Shown: positions 9,517 to 18,996, counted from the stretch's first letter. The stretch: 64,000 nucleotides of DNA from Alphaproteobacteria bacterium (GCA_024742485.1 JANSYK010000001.1:2578761-2642760), one strand, 5' to 3'. Numbers and translations: made by a program. The notes: generated by a model from the letters alone, not told the origin.

Positions 9517-9809
9517 AGTCCATACCGGTTCAACGGACATCCCGTTTCAATCCTCTCGACCTTGAACCGCGCCCGGTTGTAGTATCCAGGGAAGTGATGC
9601 ATCTCTACGCCGGTATTGGATGACGAGAAGACGGAGACGAAGGAAGCGCGCTGGACCGACATTGGTCAGGCAATGACGGTGCCAGTTTATACAATCCCTT
9701 TTTTTCGGTATTGCGGTGATGGAATAAACGCCCCCGTCACCGGAATCAGTCCCTCACCTGTCATTCAGCGCGGTGCAGCCATTTCACACCGATGTCGTAA
9801 AATCCGACC
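9517..9809. other. intergenic stretch with decayed repeat
   Basis: No gene supported in 293 bp. At about 9673-9700 a degenerate form of the ACGGTGACAGTTTACTCAATCCC motif is seen (GACGGTGCCAGTTTATACAATCCC), followed by a second partial copy and its inverted end near 9710-9750. This looks like a decayed third copy of the elements at 7839 and 8173. Confidence 0.4.
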
Positions 9810-10613
9810 CTAGGAACGCCAGACAACCAAATGGGCGGGTGCCGGAAATCTGACCTGGCCGCCTGATTGGGCAAATCGGGCAAGTTTTTCCTCTGCCGCC
9901 TCAACCAGGGCTTCAAATCCGTCATCGTCGATGAATTCGGCCAGGGTCCAGCCGCGCACGTCCATGCGCACCCATTCACGGATGGACTCAAATCGCGCGG
10001 TTCCGGCCCGCGTGGTCATGGTCGCTTCGCCAAGGCCACCGGCGTCCAGCACATCTTGAAGCACCTGCTTGTCACCGAGAACAAAGGGTGCGCGCAGCGC
10101 ATCCGCAGCGTCGGTCCCAAACATGTCTTCGATCAACGCGATCATGCCTGCGTAACCGGGCGAATGTGTTGCGTCATCCCATACGGACAGCGCAATCCGT
10201 CCGCCGGGGCGCAGCACCCGTACCATTTCCTTCAAGGCCCTGGCTCTGTCTTCGAAGAACATCAGACCGAACTGACACAGCACAGTGTCGAACGAATGCG
10301 CATCGAAAGGAAGCGCCTCGGCACGTCCGTCTATCCATTCAGTCGTATCGTCCCGCGCCCGCGCCACAGCCAGCATGCCCGCATTTCGGTCGAGTCCCAC
10401 GACCCGGCCTGTCGCACCGACGCGGTTTGCGGCTTCCCGTGTTGTCGCACCGGTTCCACACGCAATGTCCAAAACGTCGCTGCCTTCGGTGATGTTTGCC
10501 GCATCACACAGTGGTCTGGCCCATTCGCCAAACAGGGCGGGAACAAAAAACGCGTCATATGTTTCGGCTGCAGAATTTGAGACCTGTCCGGTTGTCGCGG
10601 CGCTCGTTGTCAT
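9810..10613 (-). CDS. class I SAM-dependent methyltransferase
   Basis: A 267-residue UbiE/Methyltransf_11-type enzyme. Motif I is VLDIACGTGATTREAA, the acidic loop after strand 2 is VVGLDRNAGML, and FDTVLCQFGLMFFEDRARALKEMVRVLRPGGR gives motifs II-III. These bind S-adenosylmethionine; the acceptor is unknown. The ATG at 10613 follows AGGGGTGA. It is divergent from an HxlR-type regulator with 99 bp between the starts, suggesting control by it. Confidence 0.88.
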   Translation of the reverse strand: MTTSAATTGQVSNSAAETYDAFFVPALFGEWARPLCDAANITEGSDVLDIACGTGATTREAANRVGATGRVVGLDRNAGMLAVARARDDTTEWIDGRAEALPFDAHSFDTVLCQFGLMFFEDRARALKEMVRVLRPGGRIALSVWDDATHSPGYAGMIALIEDMFGTDAADALRAPFVLGDKQVLQDVLDAGGLGEATMTTRAGTARFESIREWVRMDVRGWTLAEFIDDDGFEALVEAAEEKLARFAQSGGQVRFPAPAHLVVWRS

Positions 10614-10712
10614 GGTTTCACCCCTTGGTTCGTTTGTGAACGGACCAATCGTGACACGGAATTTCGCGCGGGATATAGTTCAAAATCTGTAGTAAACCCA
10701 ACGAGGCCAGCC

Positions 10713-11447
10713 ATGAAATCATACGGCCAGTTTTGTCCCGTCGCCAAGGCTGCAGAGCTGTTCTGCGAACGATGGAACGCACTGATTGTGCGTGACCTGG
10801 CTGCCGGACCGCGCCGGTTTTCGGAGTTGCAGCGCGGTGTCCCGCTCATGTCACCGTCGCTGCTGTCGTCTCGCCTGAAGTGGCTGGTCGACGAAGGGAT
10901 TGTCGCGCGTCAGGATCTGGGCGAAAAGCGCCTCGGCTATGTCTTGACCGAGGCCGGACAGGAGTTTGTTCCCCTCGTCGAAGCCCTCGGTATCTGGGGC
11001 CAGCGCTGGACCCGGCGGGAGCTCAAGGAACACGAGATTGATATCGGATTGCTGGTCTGGAGCCTGGAGAGTTCCACCAATCCAGACGCGTTTGGAACCG
11101 GGCGCTGCCTCATACGCCTTGAATTGACCGACCAGCCAAAGGCGAAAAGATTGTGGTGGTTCCTGAACCAGAAGGGGCGGTGTGAACTATGCGTGGACGA
11201 CCCCGGTGGTGAGGTTAACCTCTATGTCGCCTCCACGCTTCCCGATGCCATCTACCTCGTGCGCGGTGACATTGCCCTTCCCGAAGCCATCAAATCGGAC
11301 CGGCTAGAAATCCTCGGAGACGACTGGGCAACAAACGCCTTCGCCGCGTGGCTCAATCTCGGGCCGGTGACAACGGTGCAGTCACGTCGCCACGAACTGG
11401 AAGCAACGTTGGACGCCGAAGGGTCTGACCTCAGAACCTTGCCGTAA
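10713..11447 (+). CDS. HxlR-family transcriptional regulator with extra C-terminal domain
   Basis: A 244-residue protein. Residues ~1-105 form the HxlR winged helix (GQFCPVAKAAELFCERWNALIVRDL, RRFSELQRGVPLMSPSLLSSRLKWLVDEGIV, YVLTEAGQEFVPLVEALGIWG). Most HxlR proteins are ~110-150 residues; the remaining ~135 residues here resemble the SCP2-like sterol/lipid-binding extension of some HxlR regulators, which would be the ligand pocket. Divergent from the methyltransferase. Its 3' end overlaps the convergent autotransporter gene by 17 bases. Confidence 0.85.
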   Translation: MKSYGQFCPVAKAAELFCERWNALIVRDLAAGPRRFSELQRGVPLMSPSLLSSRLKWLVDEGIVARQDLGEKRLGYVLTEAGQEFVPLVEALGIWGQRWTRRELKEHEIDIGLLVWSLESSTNPDAFGTGRCLIRLELTDQPKAKRLWWFLNQKGRCELCVDDPGGEVNLYVASTLPDAIYLVRGDIALPEAIKSDRLEILGDDWATNAFAAWLNLGPVTTVQSRRHELEATLDAEGSDLRTLP

Positions 11448-14220
11448 AACTTGCATTGAAGCCATGAGCCGTGGTGCCGTCGCCATATTGGCCACTGTAG
11501 CCGAGATCAAAAGTGGCCTTGTCCGACACATCGACCTCGAAACCAAAATCGGTCACCAGCGCATCCTGTGCAATCGGCGCACCAGACACGTTGAAGGGGC
11601 TGCTGCCCGAAAGGGTGACGGTTGAAATTGGATCGGTGTCGCCAAAGGTGTGACGCCAGCCGACCATGCCACGCGTGCGGACTTTGTCTCGAAGGTCCAT
11701 TGATGTGCGCAGGCCGATGGTTGTGAAGGTGGTGTGCAGTGTGTCCGACGCGACGGTCAACGCAGCCACGCCTCCGGTCTCTGAAAAGCCGTCCGTATCA
11801 AGACTGACATGGGAGATTCCGGCAAACGGCTCAACCGTCAGGTCACGGACCTGAAGCCGATGACGCGCCTCGGCAAAGAGCTGCCAGCTTTGTGCGTTGT
11901 AATTCGCTGACAGGTTTTGCGAAAATCCGGCAAAGCTGGCCGTGCGGCTGGTGTCGATGGAATGCCAGTTGTAGAGGCCGCCAAAACTGATTCCACTGGC
12001 CCCGGTCTCCGCGCCGCCGTAAAGGCCAAGCGACCAGCTATCGGCGGAACCGAAGGAAGACCGCGCACTCAGTGTCACATTGCTTTGACTGTATCCACCA
12101 AGAACCCCGATGCGCCATCTGTCCGCGACCGCGCGGTCAACACCGAGAACCACCCCGCCGAGATTGTTGTCCATCTGGGCCGTGTTTGCCGTGGCGTCGG
12201 TGTCCGCCCACGATCCGTATCCGGAGATCCAGAAATCGTTGCCGCCATCCGCCAGCTTCGACAGGCTGCCGAAAGCAGCGGTCGAGCTTGCCGTTCCGGG
12301 ATCGCCAAAGCGTGCACTCATCCGGGCATTGATGGCGGCTATCATTGCCTGCGAGTTTTGAATAAGTGCGCTCTCGAGCGAGGAGGTCAGCTCGCCCGAA
12401 AGCGCATCATAGGCGGTCTGGGCGTCCGCCGCAGTTGTTGCTCCCAGAACCGCCTGAGCCAGATCGCTGTCGATCGAGAGATTGTCCAGACCGCCACAGG
12501 CCACGGCGCGCTGATTGGCGGTTGCGGCAAATTCGCAGAAATTGTCCCCGGTTGCCGTGGCGGACAGTTCAACACTGGCCGCATTGTGCGTCAGCAGCCA
12601 GTCAATGAACAAAGTATCGATCACATCGTCGAATGTGTTGGTAACACTTGTTGCCGCCAGGATCGTATAGGTGGCCGTCGGAGCATAGTTCACGCCCGTT
12701 ACCGAGACCGTCCCGCCCTCAAGTGTGGCAGAACCGCTGACCACGAGCTGGTCATTTGGAGTCGCTGCGGTCTCATCGATGGTCACGGTGAAACTGCCGG
12801 TGGAGGTGTTGAGGAAATCACCGGTCAACGTGGTGGTTTGCACAGCGCCCGATCCGCCAGGTGACAAGTCTCCAGCATTGGTAAACAGGTTTCCAGCCGC
12901 AAGGATCACGGACGCCCCGGAGTTGAATGTCGCGCCTTCCATATTGTTAAACGCGTTTGTACCGGCGCCAAGATCGACAATACCGTTGGTTGTCGTATCA
13001 AGTATCCCGTAATTGTTGATGGTCGCGTTTCCCAATCCGCCGCTCACCGCGTAGCCGGCGTCCGACAACAATGTGACGGCACCCATCGTGTTCAACACAT
13101 GTGTCGAGCCCGTTGCGCCGTCGAACTTCACGCCGGCGCCGGTGCCGGATCCGCCTTGCGCCGTGCCATCCGTCATGTCGACCGTGCTCGTGCTTCCGGC
13201 CCCCAGAGCCACATAGACACCATTCGTATCCGCAGCGCTCGCCGTCACATTGCCATTGACGGTGATGTTGATCGTGCCGGTCCCGTCAATCTGCGAAAAA
13301 ATCGCGTCCTCTGCAGATGATGTGATATCGCCATTGGAGGTGATGGTGATCGTGCCGTCGCCGTCGACGCGCGAGGAAATGCCACGTTCAACGGATTCGA
13401 TGGTTCCCGTTGTGTCGATGACAATATCATTGTCCGAACCGGCACCGTGAACCCGGGCGGAGAGGCCCCGTTCGTTGGCAATGATGTCCCCTTCGGAAGT
13501 AATGCTGATGTCGCCATTGCCCGACACGGATGTCTCGATCCCGTCGCTGTTCGGCGTGATGTTGCCGGTCGAATCAACCGTGACGTTTCCGTCACCGGCA
13601 ACCGTCGCATTGATGCCATCGATGCTGGACTGAATGTCCCCGATGGATGTCAGGATGATATCACCGTTCACTCCGACACTGGCGACGATCCCGTTTGCCG
13701 TCAGGCTGGTGATGTCGGCCGTCGAAAAGATGGTGATGGTGCCGCTGCCGGAAACATTCACATTGATGCCATCGGCGTCCGGACCCCCATCGGTATTAAT
13801 CCCGGTTGTGCCGGTTGTATCGACCGTCACGGTCGTATCGCCATCACCGGCAATATCGACGTCGACACCCTGGACGCCTGCTGCCGGTGCAATCGCAGTC
13901 GTCAGATTGTTGATGGTCAGGCTGGTCAGGGGTGGACCAGTGCCGACAACCCCGGCAGACAAATCGCCCGTACAGGTCACCGTCGTTCCGCTAATCTGGC
14001 ATTGCGGCGTTGGCGTCACAGTCTGTGCCCGCGCAGTGCCACCATAGTTGAACAGGACCGCCCCGGCACTGACGGACATCAGAAGAGCCCGGCACAACAA
14101 ACCATGACGGCTGACGCCAGTCCCACATTGGCTTTTTCCGTCACGCTTTCCGCAGGACGTTTCGACGGAATAATCTCGTACCTGGCACGCCAAACAATCG
14201 ACAGTCACGATTCTCACCAT
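11431..14220 (-). CDS. autotransporter (type V secretion) with beta-helical passenger
   Basis: About 929 residues from ATG 14220. After a long basic N-region comes a hydrophobic signal segment ending GGTARA-Q near residue 64. The passenger (~65-560) is built of repeating short strands such as GDITITSNGDI, GTINITVNGNV and GNVTVDSTGNI, typical of a beta-helix with few cysteines. A linker follows, then a ~270-residue C-terminal autotransporter beta-barrel (FWISGYGSWADTDA... to ...NASFTARF, ending in the expected terminal Phe). It should reach the outer membrane and display or release the passenger; the passenger function is not evident. The start is uncertain: the frame is open to TTG 14331 and ATG 14082 is also possible. 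Confidence 0.88.
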   Translation of the reverse strand: MVRIVTVDCLACQVRDYSVETSCGKRDGKSQCGTGVSRHGLLCRALLMSVSAGAVLFNYGGTARAQTVTPTPQCQISGTTVTCTGDLSAGVVGTGPPLTSLTINNLTTAIAPAAGVQGVDVDIAGDGDTTVTVDTTGTTGINTDGGPDADGINVNVSGSGTITIFSTADITSLTANGIVASVGVNGDIILTSIGDIQSSIDGINATVAGDGNVTVDSTGNITPNSDGIETSVSGNGDISITSEGDIIANERGLSARVHGAGSDNDIVIDTTGTIESVERGISSRVDGDGTITITSNGDITSSAEDAIFSQIDGTGTINITVNGNVTASAADTNGVYVALGAGSTSTVDMTDGTAQGGSGTGAGVKFDGATGSTHVLNTMGAVTLLSDAGYAVSGGLGNATINNYGILDTTTNGIVDLGAGTNAFNNMEGATFNSGASVILAAGNLFTNAGDLSPGGSGAVQTTTLTGDFLNTSTGSFTVTIDETAATPNDQLVVSGSATLEGGTVSVTGVNYAPTATYTILAATSVTNTFDDVIDTLFIDWLLTHNAASVELSATATGDNFCEFAATANQRAVACGGLDNLSIDSDLAQAVLGATTAADAQTAYDALSGELTSSLESALIQNSQAMIAAINARMSARFGDPGTASSTAAFGSLSKLADGGNDFWISGYGSWADTDATANTAQMDNNLGGVVLGVDRAVADRWRIGVLGGYSQSNVTLSARSSFGSADSWSLGLYGGAETGASGISFGGLYNWHSIDTSRTASFAGFSQNLSANYNAQSWQLFAEARHRLQVRDLTVEPFAGISHVSLDTDGFSETGGVAALTVASDTLHTTFTTIGLRTSMDLRDKVRTRGMVGWRHTFGDTDPISTVTLSGSSPFNVSGAPIAQDALVTDFGFEVDVSDKATFDLGYSGQYGDGTTAHGFNASFTARF

Positions 14221-14572
14221 TGCGGCCAGCGTCTTCACCCGGCCTGTTTCGCTGTTGGGTCCTGCTTGCCGCGCTCCACCGCCAGAAGTGAGATTCTTCG
14301 CGATCCGGGCAAAGTGTCGAGACACCGGCAATCAGGGCGGACTTCCCCAGCCCGCGGCCTGATCATGCGTCAGTCGACTGCCGGATGACATGGCACAATT
14401 ATGCAGCAGTGACGGTCTGACCGCCTTGTTTGCCATGGGTTTCGGAAACGCCAACCCGTGGCAAGGTTCGGTGCGCAAACATCAATATTTGCTTTGAAAG
14501 GATACCGGTGAACCGGCCGATGACTCCAATGAAGCCGGCCCGTAGCGCCGCGATCTTACGGAAGCGGACTAT
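14221..14572. other. upstream region of the autotransporter gene
   Basis: About 350 bp with no supported gene. It should hold the autotransporter promoter. An upstream in-frame extension of the autotransporter reading frame covers its first ~110 bases without family support. Confidence 0.4.
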
Positions 14573-14690
14573 CCTGTGGAAAGGTCCCGTTGGCGAGGAT
14601 CGCCAGTTGCTCGAGCCGGTCATAAATGATGCGCTCTCCAGCCATCAGGGAACCGCGCACCATCTCGCGGTTCCTTTCATGGCGGTCCGA
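14573..14690 (-). pseudogene. decayed 3' fragment of a DUF1353 gene
   Basis: In the minus frame this encodes RHERNREMVRGSLMAGERI-type sequence running into IYDRLEQLAILANGTFPQD. The same C-terminus occurs in the intact DUF1353 gene at 17434-18204 with near identity, but about 30 residues between IYDRL and EELAILANG of the intact copy are missing here. No start, signal peptide or DUF1353 domain is present. The homology stops at 14690, where an AATTACGGTGA motif like the ends of the 7839/8173 repeats begins. It is a relic of a partial duplication. Confidence 0.8.
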
Positions 14691-14721
14691 ATTACGGTGA
14701 TCGGATGGACGCCCTAAAACC

Positions 14722-16257
14722 TCATATCTTGCGTCCTGCGCCTTCCCAATAGGGGGCACGCAATCTTGGCTTGAAAATCTTGCCACTGTCTTCACGCGGC
14801 AGGGCTTCGTGGAAGTCGATGATGCGCGGATGCTTGAAGCGCGCCAGTTTGCCATCGAGGAATGCGAACACGGCGTCCGTGTCTGGTTCCCAGCCGTCGG
14901 ATGGTTCAATCGCAGCGACGATCCGTTCCCCGTATTCAGGGTCAGGGGCTCCGAAGACAGCCACATCCCTGATAAACGGTGCCCGCATCAGGACGGCTTC
15001 TATCTCGGCGGGAAAGATGTTGGCCCCGCCGGATATGATCATGTCCTTCTTGCGGTCGGTGATGAAAAGATACCCGTCTTCATCCACCCATCCCAGGTCA
15101 CCAACCGAAAAATGGCCATGTTTTTCGCCGGCCTTTCGACTATCCGGGTCATTGGAATAGTCGAATTCACCAAATGCCTCCATGCGCGCGTGAATCTCAC
15201 CGACCTCGCCGGCAGGCAGTTTGTTTCCATCGGCGTCCAGGATCAGAACGGTGCAGCCCATTTGCATGCGTCCCGCCGTACCGGGTCTGGCCAGCGCATC
15301 TTGTGAGGAGGCCATGGTCATGAAGCCGATTTCCGTCGCCCCATAGCTTTCCCAGAAGACCGGTCCCCACCAGTCGATCATCGCCAGCTTGAGATCGTGC
15401 GGCCAGGGCGACCCGGTGGACACACAAAATTCGATGGAGGACAGGTCGTAACGGGATTTGATCTCGTCGGACAGTTTGAGCAACCGGCTCATCATCGTGG
15501 GAACGAGATAGATATGCGTAATCTGATGTTTTTCTATGGCCGCCAGGAACGCTTCAGGCTCGAATCTGGGCGCAATCAGGGTTGAAACACCTTCCGCCAC
15601 CAGGGCCGCGCTGATCAGCGTCGAGGGCGCCGAATGATAAATGGGCGCTGCGGTGAAAAACCGTGATCCGGGCTTGAGGCCAATCATTTCCGTGCCGACC
15701 CTGCGCAAGACCTCCTCGAAATCCGTCCGGGGACCCGAACCGCTTCGTCGAACGCCTTTTGGCCGTCCGGTCGAGCCCGACGTGTAGCGCAACAGCGGGC
15801 GCATCGGTTCACGCTCCACCATGGGCGGATGCGCATCGACAAGGCTGCTCCACTCGGGACTGTCCGGATTGGCGCTCGCTTGCTGCCGGCTGATGCCATA
15901 GGCGGCACACAGGGCCGGGCCGGGCGTGACCGCGATCACCGAGCGGTCCTTCAGCGCGGGCATGAGCTGGTCCATCAGATCGCGGTGGATCACAACGAAA
16001 CACGCACCGCTGTCGTCGCATATGGCCGACACCTCGTCTGCGGCGGCATGCCAGTTCAACGCAACAATCACGGTTCCGGCCCGTGCAGCTGCGCGCATGA
16101 TTTCCAGCTGTTGCAGATCGTTGCGCATGATGACGGCCACCGGCACATCCGCACCGGCTCCCATGGCAACCAGGGCACTTGCACCCCTGGCCGCACGGGC
16201 TTCGAGCCTCTCCTGTGACAGGCGTTGATCAAAGTCAGCTACATAGGCGTCCCGCAT
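14722..16257 (-). CDS. AMP-dependent acyl-CoA synthetase/ligase
   Basis: A 511-residue ANL-superfamily enzyme that activates a carboxylate with ATP and transfers it to CoA. Core motifs: P-loop YTSGSTGRPKGVRRS, ESYGATEIG, GDLGWVDEDGYLFITDRKKDMIISGG with the hinge aspartate, NIFPAEIEAVL, and the catalytic lysine in LPREDSGKIFKP. The substrate is not predictable, though the family includes fatty-acid and aryl-acid CoA ligases. ATG 16257 is chosen for the GAGAGGGA ribosome-binding site; a TTG at 16284 is an alternative. It is not obviously in an operon with its neighbours and lies between the intact and relic copies of a DUF1353 gene end. Confidence 0.9.
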   Translation of the reverse strand: MRDAYVADFDQRLSQERLEARAARGASALVAMGAGADVPVAVIMRNDLQQLEIMRAAARAGTVIVALNWHAAADEVSAICDDSGACFVVIHRDLMDQLMPALKDRSVIAVTPGPALCAAYGISRQQASANPDSPEWSSLVDAHPPMVEREPMRPLLRYTSGSTGRPKGVRRSGSGPRTDFEEVLRRVGTEMIGLKPGSRFFTAAPIYHSAPSTLISAALVAEGVSTLIAPRFEPEAFLAAIEKHQITHIYLVPTMMSRLLKLSDEIKSRYDLSSIEFCVSTGSPWPHDLKLAMIDWWGPVFWESYGATEIGFMTMASSQDALARPGTAGRMQMGCTVLILDADGNKLPAGEVGEIHARMEAFGEFDYSNDPDSRKAGEKHGHFSVGDLGWVDEDGYLFITDRKKDMIISGGANIFPAEIEAVLMRAPFIRDVAVFGAPDPEYGERIVAAIEPSDGWEPDTDAVFAFLDGKLARFKHPRIIDFHEALPREDSGKIFKPRLRAPYWEGAGRKI

Positions 16258-16683
16258 GCCGTCCCTCTCGCTTTGTCCAGCCAATGTGCACCCATCGCGA
16301 TCGAAACGAAAGATGACTGGAGCAATTCAGGTTTTGACGGAAGCGGCGAGACCTGTATGCATCAACACAATCAAAGGCCGTCGCCATTGTCCCGTTTCTG
16401 ACAAGGCGTGAAACGATCGGATACCAACGGCCCTCAATATTGACCCGTTTCACCGGGATGGATCCGGTTGACCGGCAAGGCGCGTTTCGGGCCGGAGTGC
16501 AGCTCACCCCAGGCGGAACACAACACCGATCGGCAACAGGGATGATCCGACTGGCAGTTCGAACACCACCTGTCACCCGGTTGAAAGAAGCCCCTGCTTG
16601 ACTTTGAAGGTGCCATTCTCGACAGTATTCCTGCCTTGAAATTGCCGCCGGTCGAAGGTCTGGTTCTGATCTGGGAGAATGGT
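16258..16683. other. intergenic region containing one dispersed repeat
   Basis: A 426-bp gap between divergent genes. The left third is a copy of the ~100-bp dispersed repeat (16320-16419). The remainder holds no supported gene and should contain the two promoters. Confidence 0.5.
16320..16419 (+). repeat. ~100-bp dispersed intergenic repeat, copy A
   Basis: It begins GAGCAATTCAGG, has a central ATGCATCAACACAATCAAAGG block, and ends CGTTTCTGACAAGGCGTGAA. Left and right ends are imperfect inverted repeats (about 14 of 20 bases), so it can fold. Six further copies or partial copies occur in the window at 17243, 28821, 33503, 35440, 36888 and 45077. Confidence 0.85.
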
Positions 16684-17244
16684 GTGCCCGCACTCATCGC
16701 ACTCGACTACATAAATGACATGGTCACGGAAACCGGCAAGGCTGCCATTGCCTATCCCGAGGTTGCCCGCCGCGGCGTCTTCGAAAAGCTGAACAACGCC
16801 ACCAAGGCCGCCAGAGATCGTGGCTGGAAGGTTTTCTTCATAAATATTGCTCTCGATGCGGACTGTCTGCCGGCAGAAAGCCAACTGCGGACGGTTCTGA
16901 GCTCCGGTGGCGCGTGCCGGGTCGGAACAACCGGTGTCGAGCTTGCGTCAGGGGTCTTTCGCGATCCGCAGGATATTGTCTTGCGGCGATATCGTCTTTC
17001 CGCGTTTCGATCCGCGTTGGAGAATTATCTGACACCAGGCGAGTTGCTTTACGTATGTGGAGTCTCGACAAGCCTTTGCGTGTCTTCGACCGTCAGGGAG
17101 GCTTTCGAGCGCAATTATCCGGTGAAGATCATCGAAGATGCCTGCGCCTCCGAAAGTCAGGACATCCACGAAGTGGAAATCAAGATGCTCAGTATGCTGG
17201 CGGAAACAGTGTCCTCAAAGGAACTCACCCAGCAGCCTGCCTAG
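16684..17244 (+). CDS. isochorismatase-like cysteine hydrolase
   Basis: A 186-residue member of the isochorismatase/nicotinamidase/N-carbamoyl hydrolase fold. The N-terminal catalytic aspartate is in LIALDYINDM and the nucleophilic cysteine in VCGVSTSLCVSSTVREAFE. The usual third residue, a lysine four positions before SAF (as in EntB), is arginine here (RRYRLSAF), so activity may be altered. GTG 16684 is selected because GGGAGAA lies six bases upstream and it begins just before the catalytic strand; TTG 16636 is an alternative. The substrate (amide, carbamate or enol ether) cannot be inferred. It is divergent from the acyl-CoA synthetase. Confidence 0.85.
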   Translation: MPALIALDYINDMVTETGKAAIAYPEVARRGVFEKLNNATKAARDRGWKVFFINIALDADCLPAESQLRTVLSSGGACRVGTTGVELASGVFRDPQDIVLRRYRLSAFRSALENYLTPGELLYVCGVSTSLCVSSTVREAFERNYPVKIIEDACASESQDIHEVEIKMLSMLAETVSSKELTQQPA

Positions 17245-17335
17245 GGCAATTCCGCTTTTGATGGATACGTGACAATGGCGTCAGCCATTGATTGTTTTGA
17301 TGCACTCCCGTTTTTGCAGATATCGTCTCATCTCG
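17243..17335 (-). repeat. dispersed intergenic repeat, copy B (diverged, reverse)
   Basis: Read on the minus strand the central GTGCATCAAAACAATCAATG and GCCATTGTCACGT blocks match copies A and C, while both ends are diverged. It lies between the isochorismatase-like gene and the DUF1353 gene. Confidence 0.6.
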
Positions 17336-17433
17336 ACCCGCCCTGACGCACGCTGCTTTAGAGCATCGGGCGTTTGAAGCCCATGTCAAACAACCGATTG
17401 CGGAAGTCAGACAACTGTTCTGGGCCTCCAGAC

Positions 17434-18204
17434 TCACCGGAACGAATAGTCCTGCGGAAAGGTCCCATTGGCGAGGATCGCCAGTTCCTCGAGCCTGGCA
17501 TCAGTCAACCGAAAATCGGATATCGCTGATTCCAGGAGGACGAAATTTGCCTCTGTACTGTCGATCTTGAAGTCGACGAGCCGGTCATAAATAATGCGCT
17601 CACCAGCCATCAGGGAACTGCGCACCATCTCGCGGTTCCTTTCATAGCGGTCCGACGGCGCTTCTCCGGTAATGGCTTCGGCGGTCAGTTGATCGCCGAT
17701 TGACTTGTCGATCATCCCGGGTCGGCTTTCCAGCGTGATATCAAGCTCGGAGGCCGCAACGCCCTGTTTTTCCGGGCACAAACCGGCAACCTTCACCGCC
17801 AGATATTTCGAATTGGCTTCAAGCCAGGACGCACCATCGGCCAGCATGCCCTCCTTGAACATGAGATGGACATCGCGCTGCGGCTCGGTCCTGACAGTGC
17901 AATAGTGGTCATGAATCACCGAAGCGCGTCGATAGGTTCCGACATAGGGCGAACCGGTAAAGGTCCAAAGCGCGCGCGGAATGGACGCCCCGTTGACCAC
18001 TGCTCCCACAGGCACGGTCCATATCTTGCCGGAAGAACTCCGGAAGGACACGGCGGACATCACCTTCATGTCCCGGTGTTTGCCGCCCGGTGAATCCAGC
18101 CACTGAAACGCGAAGTCTCCCGAAAATTGCTGCGCCAACGCGCTGGCAATTGGCCCGGTTGCGATGGCGGCGGCGGCCATTATGATCAGTCTGATTTTCC
18201 TCAT
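17434..18204 (-). CDS. exported DUF1353 protein
   Basis: A 256-residue protein with a Sec signal peptide (MRKIRLIIMAAAAIATGPIASALAQ). Residues ~35-110 match DUF1353 (SAVSFRSSSGKIWTVPVGAV, VNGASIPRALWTF, GSPYVGTYRRASVIHDHYC); the family has a conserved His-Asp-His-type core seen in phage-tail-associated and cell-envelope proteins, but no biochemical role is established that I can cite. The C-terminal ~100 residues are specific to this protein, and a shortened duplicate of this part lies at 14573-14690. No operon partner is evident. Confidence 0.82.
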   Translation of the reverse strand: MRKIRLIIMAAAAIATGPIASALAQQFSGDFAFQWLDSPGGKHRDMKVMSAVSFRSSSGKIWTVPVGAVVNGASIPRALWTFTGSPYVGTYRRASVIHDHYCTVRTEPQRDVHLMFKEGMLADGASWLEANSKYLAVKVAGLCPEKQGVAASELDITLESRPGMIDKSIGDQLTAEAITGEAPSDRYERNREMVRSSLMAGERIIYDRLVDFKIDSTEANFVLLESAISDFRLTDARLEELAILANGTFPQDYSFR

Positions 18205-18476
18205 CCCGGACCTCCCATGTGGTGACGATTCACGTTGAGACCTTTCTGCCCATTGCTTGAATCAGGCGTCCAGGTTTCGGGGTATGAATGTATCGGCCAA
18301 CAAGCGCATCAACATAATCACATTGCGTGACAGCAATCCAATTCCAGGATTCCAGCGAATGTCGCTCCCCGATTTTCGGCGTCCGGACGATTGGCTCCGT
18401 TCTGTCGATCATGAAGTGTGGTCGCCGGCCATCACCTCGGTGTCCGCGCCAGCCGTCGCCTTACCCTGCCAGCACC

Positions 18477-18926
18477 TCAAACCCACCGCACCAGAATATG
18501 CTCCAGAAACAACACGCTCTCACCGTGCTGATTGACGACGTCCATGGTTTCGACAATCCGCCTGAGCCCTGGCCGTTTTTCATCCATCTGCGAACGGGTG
18601 ACTTCCACCTTGACCGAGATCGTGTCCCCGATGAAGACCGGCTTGCGGTAGCGCACGCTGTCATAGCCGTAGGATATGCGCACGCCCTTGCTCTGATCGG
18701 TGTCGAACTTCAGGCCGAGCGCGATGGAAAGCGTGAGCGTGCCATGGGCAATACGCTGGCCGTATCGGGATTGGCGGGCGATCTCGGCATCCATGTGCAG
18801 AGCATACTGATCGCCCGTCTGGCCAGCATGTAGCAGGATATCGGATTCGCCGATCGTGCGGCCGCGCGTCGTGTAGGCATAGCCCACCCGGTCGCATTCC
18901 CATTCGATGTCCGGCTCATCCGTCAT
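18477..18926 (-). CDS. MaoC-like hotdog-fold dehydratase/hydratase
   Basis: A 149-residue MaoC/FAS1-dehydratase-type protein. The hydratase signature is partly visible: TGDQYALHMDAEIARQSRYGQRIAHGTLTLS, with the Asp-x4-His pair and downstream AHG. These enzymes hydrate trans-2-enoyl-CoA or dehydrate 3-hydroxyacyl thioesters; the acyl substrate here is unknown. ATG 18926 follows CAGGGGC and starts MTDEPDIEWECDRVG; a longer frame upstream has no support. It could act with a CoA ligase such as that at 14722, but the two are not adjacent. Confidence 0.85.
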   Translation of the reverse strand: MTDEPDIEWECDRVGYAYTTRGRTIGESDILLHAGQTGDQYALHMDAEIARQSRYGQRIAHGTLTLSIALGLKFDTDQSKGVRISYGYDSVRYRKPVFIGDTISVKVEVTRSQMDEKRPGLRRIVETMDVVNQHGESVLFLEHILVRWV

Positions 18927-18996
18927 GGCGTTGCCCCTGGCTCGATCGGTTCGCACCGGTTTGATCGAATCGAACCGTTGCCCCGCCGAAGCGTGT

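Noticed and set aside
9444..9662. Minus-strand frame with HHFPGYYNRARFK, considered as the end of an IS transposase
   Set aside because: The YNRAR resemblance to integrase C-termini is too short and the rest shows no catalytic residues; not enough to call a pseudogene.
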